A stretch of DNA of 29,444 nt from a virus, in the IMG/VR virus record IMGVR_UViG_3300021365_000070, positions 1 to 29,444 of that record. One strand, 5' to 3'. Below, in pieces: positions 21,285 through 28,003 of the stretch. The translations under genes and the position numbers were made by a program. Every line of letters begins with the position of its first letter. The first letter of the stretch is position 1. The notes beneath the pieces were generated by a model that searched no databases, was not told where the DNA came from, and saw nothing but the letters and a program-made list of their open reading frames with translations.

Positions 21285-21672
21285 AATCAGCCCCGAACAT
21301 GTCACTTAATTCCTTGGCTAGTTCGTCTGGTGTTCCTTTGTACTTCTTGACTAGTGTGTCTAGTTTTTTCTTCTTGTTTTCTTCGAGAGCATCCATATCG
21401 ACATTGTGTTCTGTAGACAGGTTCTTCATCGTCTCGACATACTTTGCATAAAGCTCGTCTTTCTTTTTTTCTTTTTCCTCTTGAGCCTTGTTGATAGCAT
21501 CAACTTCTTTTTTGTAGCTATCCTTGCTTGCTTTAAACATCTTAAACAGCTTATTATCGTTTGTAGCACACAAAGGGCACAAAATAATTGCCAAGAGTAT
21601 AAAGATTGCGAGCGCAGGAACATACCAGCACTTCTTAATCCATGCCCATACTTTCTTTAGCTTAAGATTCAT
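21274..21672 (-). CDS. Membrane-anchored coiled-coil protein, i-spanin-like
   Basis: This 132-residue protein has a short basic cytoplasmic end (MNLKLKKVWAWIKKCW), one membrane helix (VPALAIFILLAIILCPLCA, about residues 18-36) and then a highly charged coiled coil (KMFKASKDSYKKEVDAINKA, EEKEKKKDELYAKYVETMKN). This N-in/C-out layout is that of Rz-type inner-membrane spanins, which link inner to outer membrane at the last step of lysis. No separate o-spanin lipoprotein is seen here, though the next gene may be a partner. It starts one base after the holin-like stop codon, so translation is coupled. The function is inferred from layout and neighbours. Confidence 0.7.
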   Translation of the reverse strand: MNLKLKKVWAWIKKCWYVPALAIFILLAIILCPLCATNDNKLFKMFKASKDSYKKEVDAINKAQEEKEKKKDELYAKYVETMKNLSTEHNVDMDALEENKKKKLDTLVKKYKGTPDELAKELSDMFGADYVE

Positions 21673-21673
21673 A

Positions 21674-21868
21674 TCAGCTACCGTGTTTCCACTGTGTCGC
21701 TAGATCGACAAGGGCTTGTGATCCGATATACATGACTGTAACGGCTACCCAATCTTCAGACGCTAATGTACCATAAGCGGCGAGTCCAGTCGCTGTTAAC
21801 CAAGCAAGAAACTTGCGGCTAATAACTTTCTCCGTTAGGGTATCTAAATATGCTTTGACCTTTTCCAT
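21674..21868 (-). CDS. Small membrane protein, holin-like
   Basis: This 64-residue protein has two likely membrane segments (FLAWLTATGLAAYGTLA and WVAVTVMYIGSQALVDLA) on either side of a short SEDW turn and a basic C-terminus (TQWKHGS). The pattern 'SRKFLAWLTATGL..YG....DWV.VT..YIG.Q...D' is, to my memory, shared with small phage holin-family proteins. Holins open the inner membrane to start lysis. The promoter motif ACTATTTAC lies 20 bases upstream with a GGAG site in between, so this gene opens a unit: holin-like, spanin-like, exported coiled-coil protein, fiber. Confidence 0.68.
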   Translation of the reverse strand: MEKVKAYLDTLTEKVISRKFLAWLTATGLAAYGTLASEDWVAVTVMYIGSQALVDLATQWKHGS

Positions 21869-21885
21869 TTTAAAAATCTCCGTAC

Positions 21886-21898
21886 TGTAAATAGTACT
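21886..21898 (-). promoter_or_regulatory. Candidate late promoter motif ACTATTTA before holin-like gene
   Basis: The coding strand reads AAAGTACTATTTACAGTACGGAG, where GTACT/AGTAC arms flank the motif. The ATG is 20 bases further on. It overlaps the last codons and stop of the preceding dehydrogenase gene. Confidence 0.5.
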
Positions 21899-22735
21899 TT
21901 AATCTTTTTCGGATACGGCTCGACCTTTAAGTTTTTCCCAATCACGGGATGGTCTTACTTCTAAATTCTTTTTCCAAACCGATGATAGTACAGTCGGCTC
22001 GAAGCCCAAGCTTCTTGCAAAATGAATTAAAGCATTGATATCTTTAGGGAAACAGCTACCTCCGAATCCCTGTTGTCCATCAGGACCTGGGACTGACAAG
22101 TGAGTTCCTCCGATTCTAGTATCATATAGTGAGTAACCTAGTACCTTATCGTAATCGATATTAATATTTGCACACACCTTTCTCATCTCATTAGCAAAGC
22201 TGACTTTAGTGGCAAGAAAAGTATTCGTAAAATACTTAACCATTTCTGCTACTGTCGGCTCTGTCTTAACAATCAAGACATTTGGGAATGCTTTTTTAAA
22301 CATATCTGCTACTTTTGTTGATGGATCCTGATGTCCACCAATGATTATTCTATTTTGATTCTTGAAGTCATCAATGTAATTTGCCTCTGTTAAGAACTCT
22401 GGGCTGAATACCACTGATAGGTTTTTTGTTTCCGCGTTCAATCTTTCTGTCGTCGTTGGCAATATCGTTGATTTAATAATCGCAATGTGCCCATTAGAAT
22501 GCTTGTCTGCCTCTTGGATAACCTCCTCAATTATGGAAAGATCGCAAGAACCGTCCAAACGCATTGGGGTAGGCAAACACACAAAAAACATCTTTGTTTT
22601 TGTCATTAACTCTTCAAGAGTGGAACATGATGAGTCTTTGAACTTATCATATGTCTCAATATCAAACTTGCTTTTTAGTCCTTCACGGATTGCTGTTCCA
22701 ACAAATCCTTGACCAATAATTCCAATTGCTTTCAT
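21899..22735 (-). CDS. Short UDP-glucose/GDP-mannose dehydrogenase-like protein
   Basis: Family enzymes oxidise UDP-sugars to uronic acids using NAD. The 278 residues hold the NAD-binding domain (GQGFVG, with Gly8/Gly10/Gly13), the FVCLPTPMR strand (51-59), the IIKSTILPTTT segment (86-96), VVFSPEFLTEAN with Glu113, the central helix TFLATKVSFANEMRK with Lys177, and the catalytic-cysteine motif GFGGSCFPKD (Cys228, Lys231). It ends soon after, so the usual C-terminal UDP-binding domain of about 120-150 residues is absent. The frame is intact with a normal stop, and such short forms are, to my memory, common in T4-like cyanophages. The stop of the recombination gene is directly followed by its ATG (TAAATG). 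A role in glycan or nucleotide-sugar change during infection is inferred. Confidence 0.85.
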   Translation of the reverse strand: MKAIGIIGQGFVGTAIREGLKSKFDIETYDKFKDSSCSTLEELMTKTKMFFVCLPTPMRLDGSCDLSIIEEVIQEADKHSNGHIAIIKSTILPTTTERLNAETKNLSVVFSPEFLTEANYIDDFKNQNRIIIGGHQDPSTKVADMFKKAFPNVLIVKTEPTVAEMVKYFTNTFLATKVSFANEMRKVCANINIDYDKVLGYSLYDTRIGGTHLSVPGPDGQQGFGGSCFPKDINALIHFARSLGFEPTVLSSVWKKNLEVRPSRDWEKLKGRAVSEKD

Positions 22736-25700
22736 TTATACCTCATATACTTTTGCGAATCCGTCTTCTTTCTCAATAATAATTTGCTTATCTACGATGT
22801 CTTTTAGAGTATCGAGGTGAGAGATAAGAAGAACAGTTTTAAATTGTGATTTGATCATCTCCAAAATCCTGACAAAACCTTCCATATTCTCTTCGTCAAG
22901 AGCAGTGCCGGGTTCATCAAGGACGAAGATGTCACCCTTGGGCATTGTTGTTACGTTCAGGAGAGCAAGACGGATTGCCATTGCAGCAATGGTCTTTTCT
23001 GCTCCCGAGCCTAGCTCAATCGGGCGTGGATCGTATGACGGGTGCTGAATTAGAATGTCCAGCTTTCTGTCGTCGTTTACGAACATAACTTGGAAGTTAA
23101 CAATGCTTGTTAAGATCTTTGAGATCTCTTCGTTAATAAGAGGAAGTCTCTTTTTGATAATGTCATAAGAGATCCCATTGGAATGCATGCAGGTCATTAG
23201 CAAGTGATAAGCAGAATACTGTTTTTGCATTTGCTCCTTTTCTTGCTCTTCTGCTTTGATTTGAGCTAGCTTCTGTTCAAGAGACCCGTTCGTCTTGTAA
23301 AATTCAAGTGTCTCCTTCTTGCAGCACTCATGCTCCTCATTCTTAAGGGTAATCTTCTTATCAATTGATTTAAACTCTTTGCTTAATTGTTCGTAGTTTT
23401 CAATTGCCTCTTTATTCTCGTTATAAAGAGACCTTTTGTCTTCCAAGAAATCAATGGTATTTTTCATCTTAATTGATAAAGTTTTGTTCTTCTCTAGTGA
23501 AAGCAATAGATCATTCACTTCTTTCGAAATAACATTGTTTTTTTCTAGTAGTTGTAGATATTTTTCGTACCTTTCCTCAATTTTAGTGCCTTCTAGTTGA
23601 TCAAGTTCACGTTGGACCTTGTTTCTTGAAATTTGTAAGTCCTCAACACTCTTCTTTGTAACATCAACTATGTTTGAAGCGGAGTATGCATCTTTAATAA
23701 ATTTACAATGGGAGTACTCTTCGCCGCAAGGTACTTCGTTGAGTAAGCCGGTCTTCTTCTCTTGCTGCTTAAGCTTAAGTAGAAGAAGGTCAAGATCTGT
23801 CTCAAGTTGGTTTAGCTTGTCTTCGTTATCAGCGACCTTGTTTCTTGCGTTTTGAATATTATCAATGGGAAAGTTTTCAATAAAGGTTTTAATTTTATTG
23901 TTCATTTCTTGCTTTTCAGCTAGAAGTCCTTTCTTTTTCTCGCTTTCTTTAGCAGTGGATATGAACTTCTCCTTATTGAGCTTTATCTCCTCAAGGACTT
24001 GGTTGATATCGATAATCTCTTCGGGGATCGAAGAGAGAGAGGACTCCAGACTTTTCTTTTTAGACTCAAGCTCCTCTACTTCAATTTTTATTTCTTTGCA
24101 CATTCTTTCTTTGTGCTCAATTGCTGTTTCGTTTCTTGCTAACTCTGTATTCAGATCTGTAAGATCTTGATCAAAATCTCTTGCGTCAAACCTTTTAAGG
24201 GCAGACCTTAAGTCCGATGCGTCTTCTTTCGCTTTTTTAAACTTCTTTTCAAAAATCTCCAAGTCAAGGAATTTTGCCAAAATCTCTTTTCGCTTTGTTG
24301 ACCCTTCGTTGATATAATTTAGAGAACCCAGTTGAGAAGCCATCGAGGTCAATAAGAAATCGTCAAGACTGCCAAAGACAGAGCGGATATTCTTATCGGT
24401 GCTTGACCGCTTATCGCCTGTTAGAACCACTTCCTCGTTTGTATCTTGATCGAAGCGTGTGAACTCAACATTAGTCTTTGCTTCTTGCGATGTATTACCT
24501 TTTAAAGTTCGTTCATACTTTATACTTTCCCGATCAATCTTATATACTGAATGTCCAACTGCGACTTCAACAGAGGCTTTAGCTGCTTCGCGGTTCTGGT
24601 TAATGATATTAAGGTTCTTTCTTTCATTCTTTGATGTAGAATTGAAAAGGGTATAAAGAAAGCTATCAATGATAGAACTCTTGCCACTAAAATTCTTACC
24701 AAGAATACCGACGACGCCTTGCATTTTTTCAAAGTCAATGACGTTATCTTCGCCATAATTAAATAAGTTGTCCCACTTAAGCGAGAGAAGTTTCCAGTTA
24801 ATGTTTCTTTTAACCTCCTCTTCTTCTTCAGCAAGGACGTTGTACTTATGATTTAAATGGAAAATACGCTGGAGAGTTTCGGGATCGACTTGATATTCAC
24901 TTAAGTACTCGTCAATAAGCTCTTGTTGGACTTCTATATCTCGAAGGTCGTCATTACCGATTCCTTCGATGATTTCGTCAGGGGACCCGCTTGAACCGTT
25001 GGCTCGGCAAACATAAGTAACGGACTCCGCTTTAAACTTGGTTTTAACCAGTTCAATACCGCGACGTATTACATCCAATGGTAAGGTGTTCTCTGATACA
25101 AGTCTAACGCGGGCATTGTCTTTGATTTTAAGCTTTTTTGGAAGACGCCCTTGCCTTGTTAAATCAACTGTAATGAAAGGTTTTGGGTTCTCAAGAACGA
25201 CATGCTCAACAGTAAAATCATCTTTGTCTTTTATATCCCAAAGTAGAAACCCTTTATCCGGCGTTTCACCAAAGTTTTGCTGAATAAGCGAGCCAGGATA
25301 GCGCATCTTTCCTTTCTTATCGACTTTCTGATTTGTCTTGTGGATATCTCCAAGCAAGACGTAATCATAACCCAGGAGTTCAGATAAACTAATGTCGCCG
25401 TGGCTTAATACGAATCCGGCGTCTGTAGATACGCCAGAGACACAACCATGATAGAGAGCAATATTGATCTTGCTTTCGTCCTCTGGTGGCGTCCAGTTCT
25501 CTGGATCAATGATAGATAAGACGTTTAAAACACAATCTTGTCCAACATCCACTTGTGCAGTGTTCTTATGCAAGAACAAGTTAGGGTGCCCAAGAGCTTC
25601 AACAATTGGTGTGATGGCATCAATTCTTGATAGGTTTCTTAAGTTTAGATCGTGGTTACCCAAGATGACATGATAAGGAGCGATGTCTGCTAAATTCTTA

Positions 25701-25891
25701 AACATCTTCGCTGTCATATCGAAATAAGACGGACTTAAATTTAATTTAGTATGAGCAGTATCGCCCGTATTAACAATAATATCGGGCTTTAGTTCTCTTA
25801 ACTTCTCGTAAAGCTGGTCGAATACCTGTTGGTATTCTTTATGGTATCGATAGTTTCTGACGTGTATGTCACTTACGTGTGCTATCTTCAA
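22736..25891 (-). CDS. gp47-gp46: Fused SbcD/Mre11 (gp47) - SbcC/Rad50 (gp46) recombination nuclease-ATPase
   Basis: One unbroken 1051-residue frame contains both halves of the T4 gp46/gp47 complex. Residues 1-240 are a Mre11-type metallo-nuclease: VSDIH (Asp8, His10), NTGDTAH (Asp44), LGNHD (Asn79, His80), YHGCVSG (His148), LGDIH (Asp182, His184), YPGSL. A capping region follows, then the linker AEEEEEVK near 354-361. From 365 onward is the Rad50 part: ILGKNFSGKSS Walker A (Gly398, Lys404), a Q-loop-side region around SQLGSLNYINEG, long coiled coils (545-895) with PCGEEYSHC (Cys722, Cys729) at the turn, the signature IELGSGAEKT (958-967) and Walker B DIFVLDEPG (987-995). It processes DNA ends for recombination-dependent replication. 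It has its own sigma70-like promoter and a GGAGG site. Confidence 0.95.
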   Translation of the reverse strand: MKIAHVSDIHVRNYRYHKEYQQVFDQLYEKLRELKPDIIVNTGDTAHTKLNLSPSYFDMTAKMFKNLADIAPYHVILGNHDLNLRNLSRIDAITPIVEALGHPNLFLHKNTAQVDVGQDCVLNVLSIIDPENWTPPEDESKINIALYHGCVSGVSTDAGFVLSHGDISLSELLGYDYVLLGDIHKTNQKVDKKGKMRYPGSLIQQNFGETPDKGFLLWDIKDKDDFTVEHVVLENPKPFITVDLTRQGRLPKKLKIKDNARVRLVSENTLPLDVIRRGIELVKTKFKAESVTYVCRANGSSGSPDEIIEGIGNDDLRDIEVQQELIDEYLSEYQVDPETLQRIFHLNHKYNVLAEEEEEVKRNINWKLLSLKWDNLFNYGEDNVIDFEKMQGVVGILGKNFSGKSSIIDSFLYTLFNSTSKNERKNLNIINQNREAAKASVEVAVGHSVYKIDRESIKYERTLKGNTSQEAKTNVEFTRFDQDTNEEVVLTGDKRSSTDKNIRSVFGSLDDFLLTSMASQLGSLNYINEGSTKRKEILAKFLDLEIFEKKFKKAKEDASDLRSALKRFDARDFDQDLTDLNTELARNETAIEHKERMCKEIKIEVEELESKKKSLESSLSSIPEEIIDINQVLEEIKLNKEKFISTAKESEKKKGLLAEKQEMNNKIKTFIENFPIDNIQNARNKVADNEDKLNQLETDLDLLLLKLKQQEKKTGLLNEVPCGEEYSHCKFIKDAYSASNIVDVTKKSVEDLQISRNKVQRELDQLEGTKIEERYEKYLQLLEKNNVISKEVNDLLLSLEKNKTLSIKMKNTIDFLEDKRSLYNENKEAIENYEQLSKEFKSIDKKITLKNEEHECCKKETLEFYKTNGSLEQKLAQIKAEEQEKEQMQKQYSAYHLLMTCMHSNGISYDIIKKRLPLINEEISKILTSIVNFQVMFVNDDRKLDILIQHPSYDPRPIELGSGAEKTIAAMAIRLALLNVTTMPKGDIFVLDEPGTALDEENMEGFVRILEMIKSQFKTVLLISHLDTLKDIVDKQIIIEKEDGFAKVYEV

Positions 25892-25917
25892 GCGTACCTC
25901 CGCACTGTTCTACCTAT

Positions 25918-25945
25918 AGTATAGTAAATTTTAAGAGGAAGTCAA
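25918..25945 (-). promoter_or_regulatory. Sigma70-like promoter before recombination gene
   Basis: On the coding strand TTGACT (25945-25940), a 16-base spacer and TATACT (25923-25918) match the -35 and -10 hexamers well (5 of 6 each). The site lies about 27 bases before the start codon of the gp47-gp46 fusion, in a gap of 59 bases. It lacks the ACTATTTA motif seen before late genes, fitting expression by unmodified host polymerase early in infection. Confidence 0.7.
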
Positions 25946-25950
25946 GGTGT

Positions 25951-26496
25951 TTATTTTTCTTCAACCAAGGGGTTGGTCATCACATCAATACTGTCTCTTA
26001 GCATTTTGGCTGCGTAAGTAACTTGCTCTGGTAGATCGGATAGAGGTAAGTCTTCCAAGATCCTTGAAGCAATTTGGATATTATTAAACCAGTCATCTTC
26101 GCTAGCTTCTGGAGCATGAGGATCCATCAAACCCATAGAGTCAGCGGGGGCATAACTACCACCAGTCCCAAAAGCTACATCAGATGGTTGCATTGGTCCT
26201 TCCAGGAGTGATTCCTTTTGCAGGTGATTAGCAACCGATTGCAAATAATCAGAAGCCTTTGTAATTTTAGCTTGAACCCAACCATCAAGTTGTTGGTCGT
26301 CTGTCATTGAGGAAGCGAGCATCTGTGCATTTTCTGCTGATCTCTCTAGTTGAGACTTAGCCATTTTGCCTTCTGGATCTGTTTCTCCATCAAGGTTTTC
26401 TTTAAGGGCGACAAACCTCTTAACATCGCTTTCCATAATAACGCGAACCAGTTCTTCATTAATGATCTTTCTTAATTTTGATTTCTTGAGTTTCAT
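25951..26496 (-). CDS. Candidate internal head protein with MKxKKSxL N-terminus
   Basis: This 181-residue soluble protein starts MKLKKSKLRKIINEELVR, like the gene at 16107-16403. After a charged helical stretch it has MAKSQLERSAENAQMLASSM followed by DDQQLDGWVQAKITKASDYLQSVANHL (residues about 66-93), a pattern I remember from many marine T4-like phage proteins of unknown role. Then comes a Gly/Pro/Asp-rich linker and a final helix. INE at residues 12-14 is a possible gp21-type cut. It has its own promoter motif of the late type and an AGAGGA site. An internal capsid protein injected with DNA is a reasonable hypothesis; nothing proves it. Confidence 0.75.
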   Translation of the reverse strand: MKLKKSKLRKIINEELVRVIMESDVKRFVALKENLDGETDPEGKMAKSQLERSAENAQMLASSMTDDQQLDGWVQAKITKASDYLQSVANHLQKESLLEGPMQPSDVAFGTGGSYAPADSMGLMDPHAPEASEDDWFNNIQIASRILEDLPLSDLPEQVTYAAKMLRDSIDVMTNPLVEEK

Positions 26497-26518
26497 TTAG
26501 GAGTCCTCTTGCAACACA

Positions 26519-26528
26519 ATAAATAGTC
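26519..26528 (-). promoter_or_regulatory. Candidate late promoter motif ACTATTTA before internal-protein gene
   Basis: The coding strand reads TTACGACTATTTATTGTG, ending 24 bases before the ATG at 26496, in the 59-base gap after the primase gene. The motif would allow late expression of this gene although it lies among replication genes. Confidence 0.5.
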
Positions 26529-26555
26529 GTAAATACAAGTAAAATCTATTTTTAA

Positions 26556-27497
26556 TCAAATAGCCATAAGGGCTTTCGTTAACATATAAGTATCTTCTTC
26601 AATATAGACTGCTTGGCTTTTTCGAAACTTAAATTCTTCTTTTGTCATCTCGCCAACATCGTTGAAAGGCGAGATATCAACTTTATGCACCTGAACACCA
26701 TACCTCAACAACTTCCTTATCAGGCTATCTTCTTTTTTTGATGCGTCTGGATCAAGGGCAACATAAACCGGCGTATCGTTTCTAACGATCTTTTGGAAGA
26801 GTTGAGAAGTATCTTTAAGTGTTGATCCAAGAAGAGGGGCAGAGTTTGGACCTGCGACGATGGCGTCAAAGACACCCTCGACTAAAACCAAATCTGAATC
26901 AAAATCTAAATAAAGATCATTGAAAATAATATCTTTACTTGCTGTCGGGTTTAAATACTTCTTCCAGTCTCCAATGTACGTTCGTGTCACAAAGTAATTA
27001 CAATAGCCATCTTCGCTGAACGAAGGAATAAGGATGCGACCATCGTATTGTCCGCCTTCGCAATATCCAATTTTCCAATAGATAACATCTTTTTTCGTAA
27101 GACCTCTATCCTTGAGGTATATTTGGGCGTTTTGGGAAGTGAGGGGTAAATTCTTATTTGCCAATGACTTAAATTCGGTCGGTATGCTCAATCTTTGATC
27201 TAGATCGACTTCTTTCGTCGCGAACAGATCATCAGAGAATAAAGTTAGATCTACCTCATCAGTAAGTTCTGACCACCTAGAAAGGTGATTGTAGTCCCCA
27301 TACTTTCGGATAAGACGACGGAGGGAAGTTCCCACATAATCGCAGATCCAACACTTAAAAGCATTCTTATCTAAATTAACTGAAAGCTTCTTTTTGTGGT
27401 GATTGCACTTGGGACAGTAAAAAAGATACTCCTCACCTGAATTAAAACAATTCCCTAAGACTTCTTTGAGGATTTGGAGCTTTTTTCCCTCTGACAT
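26556..27497 (-). CDS. gp61: DnaG-type primase (gp61-like)
   Basis: This 313-residue primase makes RNA primers on the lagging strand. The N-terminal zinc-binding domain has YCPKCNHHKK (Cys28, Cys31) and FKCWICDYVG (Cys49, Cys52). The TOPRIM catalytic domain has LVLVEGVFDAI (Glu207) and VALDPDAS (Asp249, Asp251). Between them, residues about 120-190 resemble the RNA-polymerase-like basic domain of DnaG (DRGLTKKDVIYWKIGY, DGRILIPSF, TRTYIGDWKKYLN). No helicase domain is attached. The start overlaps the RuvC-like gene by 43 bases, a long overlap. T4 gp61 is of similar size (342). Confidence in DnaG/TOPRIM family membership is high; equivalence to gp61 is inferred from the phage type. Confidence 0.88.
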   Translation of the reverse strand: MSEGKKLQILKEVLGNCFNSGEEYLFYCPKCNHHKKKLSVNLDKNAFKCWICDYVGTSLRRLIRKYGDYNHLSRWSELTDEVDLTLFSDDLFATKEVDLDQRLSIPTEFKSLANKNLPLTSQNAQIYLKDRGLTKKDVIYWKIGYCEGGQYDGRILIPSFSEDGYCNYFVTRTYIGDWKKYLNPTASKDIIFNDLYLDFDSDLVLVEGVFDAIVAGPNSAPLLGSTLKDTSQLFQKIVRNDTPVYVALDPDASKKEDSLIRKLLRYGVQVHKVDISPFNDVGEMTKEEFKFRKSQAVYIEEDTYMLTKALMAI

Positions 27498-28003
27498 AGA
27501 GTGTGACCTGCCTTGGCAATTACCCAGCTATCAGCTTTATCGTAGCATTCAGGTTTTGGATTATTAAACTTTGTGTATTGTATCGTGACGCCTGGTACTT
27601 TGTCAAGTACATATTGTATAACAACACCTTTTGCCTTTACGCCTCTTGGTATTCTTATTCCACAAAGCTTACGAGCGGAGGTTGCTGCTATATATTCTGG
27701 TTCTGTCTGCAATACTCGATATACAAGCCATGACACAATCCCATTAAAACGAGAGAGAGTTGACAAAGTTTTTGCGGAGGAGAATCCAGACCTGAAAGTT
27801 TGGAGAGATTGTTCGATAAATACTTTTTCGAATCCTCCGTAAAGTTTATTAAGGTGTACAATTTTTTCCTCAATATATGCCGCCTTGACAAAGAAGTTTT
27901 TAAATTTTCTTGTGTCCCAGGCTTCATTGTAGAGAACCTCTCCTTCCTTGTCAAGTATTGTTGCGCCAGTAATACTCGTACTGACATCTAGTCCTAAAAT
28001 CAT
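27455..28003 (-). CDS. RuvC-like Holliday junction nuclease
   Basis: This 182-residue RNase-H-fold protein starts MILGLDVSTSITGATILD (Asp6, first catalytic acid). It has VFIEQSLQTF (Glu64, second) and ECYDKADSWVIAKAG (Asp155/Asp158, last acids), the order found in RuvC-type resolvases. T4 itself resolves junctions with an unrelated enzyme (gp49); RuvC-like proteins are used in many cyanophages and other phages. The start overlaps the upstream virion gene (ATGA) and the end overlaps the primase by 43 bases. It likely removes branched DNA before packaging or during recombination, acting together with the gp47-gp46 fusion protein. Confidence 0.85.
   Translation of the reverse strand: MILGLDVSTSITGATILDKEGEVLYNEAWDTRKFKNFFVKAAYIEEKIVHLNKLYGGFEKVFIEQSLQTFRSGFSSAKTLSTLSRFNGIVSWLVYRVLQTEPEYIAATSARKLCGIRIPRGVKAKGVVIQYVLDKVPGVTIQYTKFNNPKPECYDKADSWVIAKAGHTLCQREKSSKSSKKS

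Noticed and set aside
21285-21305. GTG start adding seven residues to the exported coiled-coil protein
   Set aside because: The ATG at 21284 gives a clean signal peptide start; the longer form puts extra residues (VTCSGLI type) before it. This cannot be fully excluded.
22736-25891. Two separate genes gp47 and gp46 instead of a fusion
   Set aside because: No stop codon, frameshift or internal ribosome site with a start was seen between the nuclease and the ATPase parts; the frame is continuous through the linker.
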